Source: Psychrobacillus sp. NEAU-3TGS
Lineage (GTDB): Bacteria > Bacillota > Bacilli > Bacillales_A > Planococcaceae
Reading direction: 5' to 3'
Assembly (NCBI RefSeq): GCF_029955155.1
Contig: NZ_JAPNOZ010000012.1
Span: 833,208 to 897,207 of the forward strand
DNA length: 64,000 nucleotides
Shown here: positions 60,671 through 64,000 of the stretch, one piece after another
Numbering within the stretch: position 1 is the stretch's first letter
Layout of the letters: each line of letters opens with the position of its first letter
The notes under the pieces: model-generated
The model's database searches: none
What the model saw: the letters and a program-made list of their open reading frames with translations, nothing else
Told to the model about the DNA's origin: nothing
Translations under genes and position numbers: made by a program

Positions 60671-62061
60671 AGTAGTACCTCCGCTTCAGCTGTTTCTTTC
60701 CATCTATTTGTATATGCTTTCTCGACAAAATCATTTTTATTGGCATATAAACGAATGACATCTTTAATTTCTTCGGCAAGATATTTTTCGTTTCGGTTGT
60801 TTGCGAGGCTTTCATATATAGAACCACGCTGTAAAAAATCGGAGCTAGCCACTGTATACCACATTTCATCCTCAAGCGGTATTTCGTTCACATAGATATT
60901 ATGCACCTTCTTACCATCATGCACTATTTCCGCTCCAGCTATGTGCAATCTACCAGCAAATTTCCCTCTAAAACCCGGTCCCCGTCCATCCGCTAGGCAA
61001 ATTTGCGCATCCAAAGATTGTTCCAGTGCCTCTTTTATATACTTTCCTTGAATTTCGAAAGAGGTTGGGTTTAATGGAGAAGGACAAATTTCAATTAGTT
61101 TTTTCCTTGTCATTTCATGAAAAATCCCTGCATTACAAATACCACTGTTAATAAGCCCGATATCACACTTAAGCATATCCTTTAAGCCCTCTGCTATTAA
61201 GTTCGTCATTGGATTTTCTTCCAGTACATCATGCCATAGAGCTTGAGGAAGCTTATAAAGTGGTTTACTCAATGCCTCTATTGCTTTTTCTTTATTTGTT
61301 TTCAAGAGGGATAAAATCTGTTCATCTCTTTCTACATCTAGTGAAGAAATAGTGGAGGAATTAACCAGTTTCACTTTCCCTTCCTTAAATTCCAGCTCAA
61401 GCATCCCTAAATGCTCGCCATAATTCCCTGCACTATTCATAATCGTATTATTTACCACTTTGGCTTCAGCAAAAAGTTTATGGTCATGCGCAGAAATAAT
61501 AATATCGATTTCCGGTATTTCCATCGCAAGTGGCTCATCTGCAAATGTCCCCACATGGCTTAATAGGATACAAATATCATAGTTCCCTGCATTTCTTTTT
61601 ATTTCTTCTATAATGGCTTCTTTATAATCGGTCATATAAATTCCTAGCCCTTCATTAAAAACCCCCATATTAGGGGATGAACCAGTAATTAGAATACGAA
61701 TACCGTTTTTCTCAAGAACGACACTCTTGTTTACACCATTAATCTCAGTCTTGTCTTTTTTGAATAAATTGTTACTGATGAACGGAAAAGAACTACTACT
61801 CGCCATATGTTCAAGCGTATCTACCCCATTGAACATTTCATTATTTCCAATAGTGAGCGCATCATAGCCTAAACTTTCTAGTAGCTCAATTGCTGCAATT
61901 CCTCTTGTACCTTGTAGCTCAATGCTTTTAAAATCGGCAAAATCGCCGCCTTCCAACAAGATTGTCTCTCCATCTTTATGTTGTTTGATAAGTGTTGCAA
62001 CCTTTGCAAAGTTATCGAAATTGCTATGCACATCATTTGTATGTAGAATTTTTAATCTCAT
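60667..62061 (-). CDS. yunD: YunD-like 5'-nucleotidase/metallophosphatase
   Basis: 464 residues: a calcineurin-like phosphoesterase domain (HTNDVHSNF, EGGDFADF, GNNEMF, LSHVG, SAHDHKLF) followed by a 5'-nucleotidase C-terminal domain (about 300-464). Length and lack of a signal peptide resemble B. subtilis YunD, a cytoplasmic UshA-like enzyme. ATG 62061 is chosen for GGGGGAT just upstream; ATG 62073 overlaps that site. It starts a two-gene unit with the P1 peptidase. Confidence 0.87.
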   Translation of the reverse strand: MRLKILHTNDVHSNFDNFAKVATLIKQHKDGETILLEGGDFADFKSIELQGTRGIAAIELLESLGYDALTIGNNEMFNGVDTLEHMASSSSFPFISNNLFKKDKTEINGVNKSVVLEKNGIRILITGSSPNMGVFNEGLGIYMTDYKEAIIEEIKRNAGNYDICILLSHVGTFADEPLAMEIPEIDIIISAHDHKLFAEAKVVNNTIMNSAGNYGEHLGMLELEFKEGKVKLVNSSTISSLDVERDEQILSLLKTNKEKAIEALSKPLYKLPQALWHDVLEENPMTNLIAEGLKDMLKCDIGLINSGICNAGIFHEMTRKKLIEICPSPLNPTSFEIQGKYIKEALEQSLDAQICLADGRGPGFRGKFAGRLHIAGAEIVHDGKKVHNIYVNEIPLEDEMWYTVASSDFLQRGSIYESLANNRNEKYLAEEIKDVIRLYANKNDFVEKAYTNRWKETAEAEVLL

Positions 62062-62127
62062 GAGATCCCCCATATATTAGTATTTATTCCATTCTACCAT
62101 TTCTGATAATTCCATAAAGTGAAACTT

Positions 62128-62415
62128 CAATCAGTGGCGGTTTTTCGACGCACAGGACGTGCTAGTGGTGCCGTTGCGCTTTTAGTTCCCGTCACCCCCA
62201 CTGATTGTTAGTTGTGTCCCACACGATGTGGGTCACACAGACGTTGCAAACGCTCTTTTATTTTGCGACGAACTTTACGCAGGAGCAACACGATGTTGCG
62301 TACTTAGTCTGGAATCATTTCATTGGGCGCATGCCAGCAGTTGATCTCCCACTTATCTTTACGCTTTCCTTACATCTTGAAGTGGGAGTCTTACTGCCCG
62401 TTAATGCAGGTTAAA
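62128..62415 (+). mobile_element. Possible non-autonomous IS200/IS605-type remnant
   Basis: This 290-base gene-free stretch is G+C-richer than its flanks and full of inverted repeats: CAATCAGTGG (62128-62137) pairs with CCACTGATTG (62198-62207), GCAACACGATGTTGC is near 62284, CCCACACGATGTGGG near 62218, and CTCCCACTT (about 62346) pairs with AAGTGGGAG (about 62380). Subterminal hairpins without a transposase fit an IS200/IS605-derived or structured RNA element. The class is a guess; no TnpA/TnpB frame remains. Confidence 0.35.
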
Positions 62416-62439
62416 AATAGATATCATAAATAACTTTTG

Positions 62440-62463
62440 GTTTTCCTTTGTGAAATAGGGAAT
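62440..62463 (+). promoter_or_regulatory. Probable sigma-B promoter of tspO
   Basis: GTTTTC (62440-62445) and GGGAAT (62458-62463), 12 bases apart, fit the sigma-B pattern. B. subtilis ytaB, the tspO homologue, is a sigma-B gene. Confidence 0.55.
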
Positions 62464-62496
62464 AGTAGGAGTATTAAATATCGGGAGGTAAGTAAA

Positions 62497-62994
62497 ATGG
62501 AATTTTTAAAAGTAGACGGACGTCTCAATAAAAAACGATTAGCACTTAGTATTCTTGTCCCTGTTGTAGGTGGATCTGTTACAGGATGGTTAGCAAATAG
62601 AAATGCACAAAGTAAATATAAAAAACTTAAACAACCTTCCTTTGCTCCTCCAGCCCCTATCTTTCCAATCGTATGGACATCCCTTTATACGATAATGGGT
62701 ATAGCAAAATATCGAGCGGCTGAAAAAGTTAAACACACAAAAGAAAATACACCTGCAATCCCCTTATATGAATTACAGTTGGGTCTCAACTTTTTATGGT
62801 CATTCTTATTTTTTCGTTGGGGTCTTCGAGGGACTGCATTGATGGAAATGACTGCTATGCTTGCCGCAATAGCTTTAACTGCATATGAGTTTCAAAAAGT
62901 AGACAACACTGCCGGAGCACTTATGGTGCCGTATATTGGATGGGTTGCTTTTGCACTCGGTCTTAATTACGCCATATGGAAACTAAACAAATAG
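62497..62994 (+). CDS. tspO: TspO/MBR family protein
   Basis: 165-residue membrane protein with five helices. SKYKKLKQPSFAPPAPIFPIVWTSLYTIMGIA is the conserved TspO loop and helix, and GLNFLWSFLFFRWG and ALMVPYIGWVAFALGLNYAIWKLN complete the core. TspO proteins bind and photo-degrade porphyrins and are linked to stress. ATG 62497 follows GGGAGGTAAGTAAA. A sigma-B-like promoter upstream agrees with stress regulation. Confidence 0.93.
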   Translation: MEFLKVDGRLNKKRLALSILVPVVGGSVTGWLANRNAQSKYKKLKQPSFAPPAPIFPIVWTSLYTIMGIAKYRAAEKVKHTKENTPAIPLYELQLGLNFLWSFLFFRWGLRGTALMEMTAMLAAIALTAYEFQKVDNTAGALMVPYIGWVAFALGLNYAIWKLNK

Positions 62995-63017
62995 AAATTC
63001 GGTTCTAGATTTTTTTG

Positions 63018-63043
63018 GAGTTTGTTTATCAAACTCTTTTTTT
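63018..63043 (+). terminator. Terminator after tspO
   Basis: GAGTTTG pairs with CAAACTC (63030-63036), followed by seven Ts. Confidence 0.85.
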
Positions 63044-63202
63044 ATGTTGATCCTTTTAAAAAATATAATTTCATCCAGGTAACATGAGAAAATTATTTAA
63101 ATCCCTTAACTCTCTATAAAAAAAATAGTATTATTTGTTTAATAACTGAAACAATTTCATCAAAGAGAACAAAATTTTAGACGTACATAGGGGGAGAGTA
63201 AA

Positions 63203-63763
63203 ATTTATCTTCATCATATCGGGAAAAAAGTTAAAGAAGCGAGATTAAATCAATCTTTTACGCAACAAGAATTGGCTGAAAAATGTAATTTAACAAAGAG
63301 CCATATCTCAAAAATTGAAAATGGGCAAGCTGCTCCAGCAGTTGCGACACTTTCGAAAATTGCTCAGGAATTAAATGCACCATTGTCTTGGTTTTTAGAG
63401 GCAAATAATCAAAGCAAATTATCCATCGTAAAAAACAATGAAAAAAAGCTAAGACTTGGAAATAAAGAAATTGGCTACACATATGAAGCGCTCGCAAACC
63501 GTAATCAGTTTAGCAAAATAGAGCCTGTAGTAGTTACTGTACTGCCCGAAGCAGATTTAGTTGAGCCATTTACACATATAGAAGATGAATTTATTTATAT
63601 TCTATCTGGATCTATAAATTTATATTATGATGGTGAATTACATTTTTTAGAACAAGGAGATAGTGCATATTTCGAGGGGAATATCCCCCATATTTTTCTT
63701 TCGGCCGATAAAAATACCGAGGCAAAGGTTTTAACTTTATTCATTCAAGGAAACGCACTTTGA
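63203..63763 (+). CDS. XRE-cupin transcriptional regulator, probable ATT start
   Basis: About 186 residues: an N-terminal XRE helix-turn-helix (IGKKVKEARLNQSFTQQELAEKCNLTKSHISKIENGQ) and a C-terminal cupin (FTHIEDEFIYILSGSINLYY, LEQGDSAYFEGNIPHIF). The nearest standard start is TTG 63272, which would delete the first two helices of the DNA-binding domain. An in-frame TAG at 63188-63190 limits the start, and the only well-placed codon is ATT 63203, six bases after GGGGGAG. AUU starts are rare and sensitive to IF3. XRE-cupin regulators usually control amine or amino-acid metabolism; the target here is probably further on. Confidence 0.82.
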   Translation: MYLHHIGKKVKEARLNQSFTQQELAEKCNLTKSHISKIENGQAAPAVATLSKIAQELNAPLSWFLEANNQSKLSIVKNNEKKLRLGNKEIGYTYEALANRNQFSKIEPVVVTVLPEADLVEPFTHIEDEFIYILSGSINLYYDGELHFLEQGDSAYFEGNIPHIFLSADKNTEAKVLTLFIQGNAL

Positions 63764-63770
63764 TAACTAT

Positions 63771-63814
63771 CATGCTGATTTTTATAGTCGAAAAGACAAA
63801 TAAAATCAGCAAGA
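63771..63814 (+). terminator. Weak hairpin after the XRE-cupin gene
   Basis: GCTGATTTT (near 63773) pairs with AAAATCAGC (near 63805) around a large loop; only a weak terminator candidate. Confidence 0.4.
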
Positions 63815-63944
63815 GTCTTCTAGTATCAATTCGCTATTTGTAGACTTCTCACCAAATCCCCTTCTTTTTTAATATCATTACTAATGAATTTTTTCAGAAT
63901 AAAATATATATTAAGTATTTACATTCAATAATTATTATTGTACC

Positions 63945-63987
63945 TTTGTGTAGTAGTATTCAACTTTGTTGAATACTACTACACAAA
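63945..63987. repeat. Perfect 20-bp stem with 3-base loop at the window end
   Basis: The arms 63945-63964 and 63968-63987 are exact inverted complements around TTT. The hairpin is followed by AAAAAGAAGGGGTG, which looks like a ribosome binding site rather than a T tract. It may be a 5' leader hairpin of a gene beyond the window or the end of an element. Confidence 0.7.
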
Positions 63988-64000
63988 AAGAAGGGGTGTT

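Noticed and set aside
62205-62414. Possible 69-codon gene before tspO
   Set aside because: It runs through the inverted-repeat element and has no ribosome binding site.
1-64000. tRNA or rRNA genes, prophage or intact insertion sequence
   Set aside because: No cloverleaf or rRNA signature, no integrase, transposase or phage structural gene was recognised by eye.

Overview
The window looks like the chromosome of a low-GC, endospore-forming member of the Bacillales, probably close to Psychrobacillus, Lysinibacillus or Sporosarcina. The evidence is AT-rich DNA, strong AGGAGG-type ribosome binding sites, frequent TTG/GTG starts, a cotJABC spore-coat operon, the ylbJ-ylbL-ylbM-ylbN-rpmF block known from Bacillus subtilis, and apparent sigma-B, sigma-54 and CsoR/CstR/PerR regulation. 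The genus is an inference. No tRNA, rRNA, CRISPR array, intact transposase or prophage was recognised.

Layout. 0-4.5 kb: rpmF, ylbN, ylbM (tmcAL), ylbL (ddcP) and ylbJ. 4.5-13.3 kb: a DUF2935 protein, an AEC transporter, cotJABC, a membrane diguanylate cyclase, a polysaccharide deacetylase, and a TetR-controlled MMPL exporter with two matching operators. 13.4-26 kb: dacC-type PBP, a PadR/HAAS pair, erythromycin esterase-like protein, methyltransferase, a DedA-like protein, phosphoesterase, a lone PTS IIC-like protein, VOC, flavin reductase, a sigma-B-type stress gene, YiaA-like, LysE and DUF2306 proteins. 26.6-32.4 kb: a reactive-sulfur island (CstR, TusA, two rhodaneses, glutaredoxin, DsrE, OsmC, rhodanese/persulfide-dioxygenase-like protein, TauE, thioredoxin-like). 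32.4-40.3 kb: Lrp/MBL pair, carbonic anhydrase, copper module copA-copZ-csoR, and ahpCF behind a PerR box. 40.4-46.3 kb: ABC ATPase, a 1-kb repeat-filled gap, divergent FMN reductase/LysR, topB. 46.3-51.3 kb: thiamine salvage operon behind a TPP riboswitch. 51.4-53.5 kb: one protein joining an ECF sigma-like region to a zinc-finger anti-sigma region, a membrane span and a large ectodomain. 53.7-59.5 kb: a sigma-54 operon (aminotransferase, DUF3311, SSS symporter, M20 hydrolase) divergent from its likely activator. 59.6-64 kb: P1 peptidase, YunD-like phosphatase, TspO, an XRE-cupin regulator.

How the parts work together. Two CsoR-family repressors lie 5 kb apart. The sulfur repressor CstR has five candidate operators with a 4-bp centre; the copper repressor CsoR has three with a 5-bp centre. 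This one-base difference may keep the two circuits separate. The sigma-anti-sigma fusion and the complete sigma-54 circuit are the other notable regulatory systems.

Cautions. Three genes carry frameshifts (rhodanese-MBL, topB, SSS symporter with two). All four lesions look like loss of one A/T from a short A/T run, so sequence error is the leading explanation, although one site is an exact A AAA AAG slippery heptamer in the right frame. Three genes appear to start with CTG or ATT. A family of about 160-190-bp GC-rich, structured intergenic repeats occurs six times, twice as facing inverted pairs.
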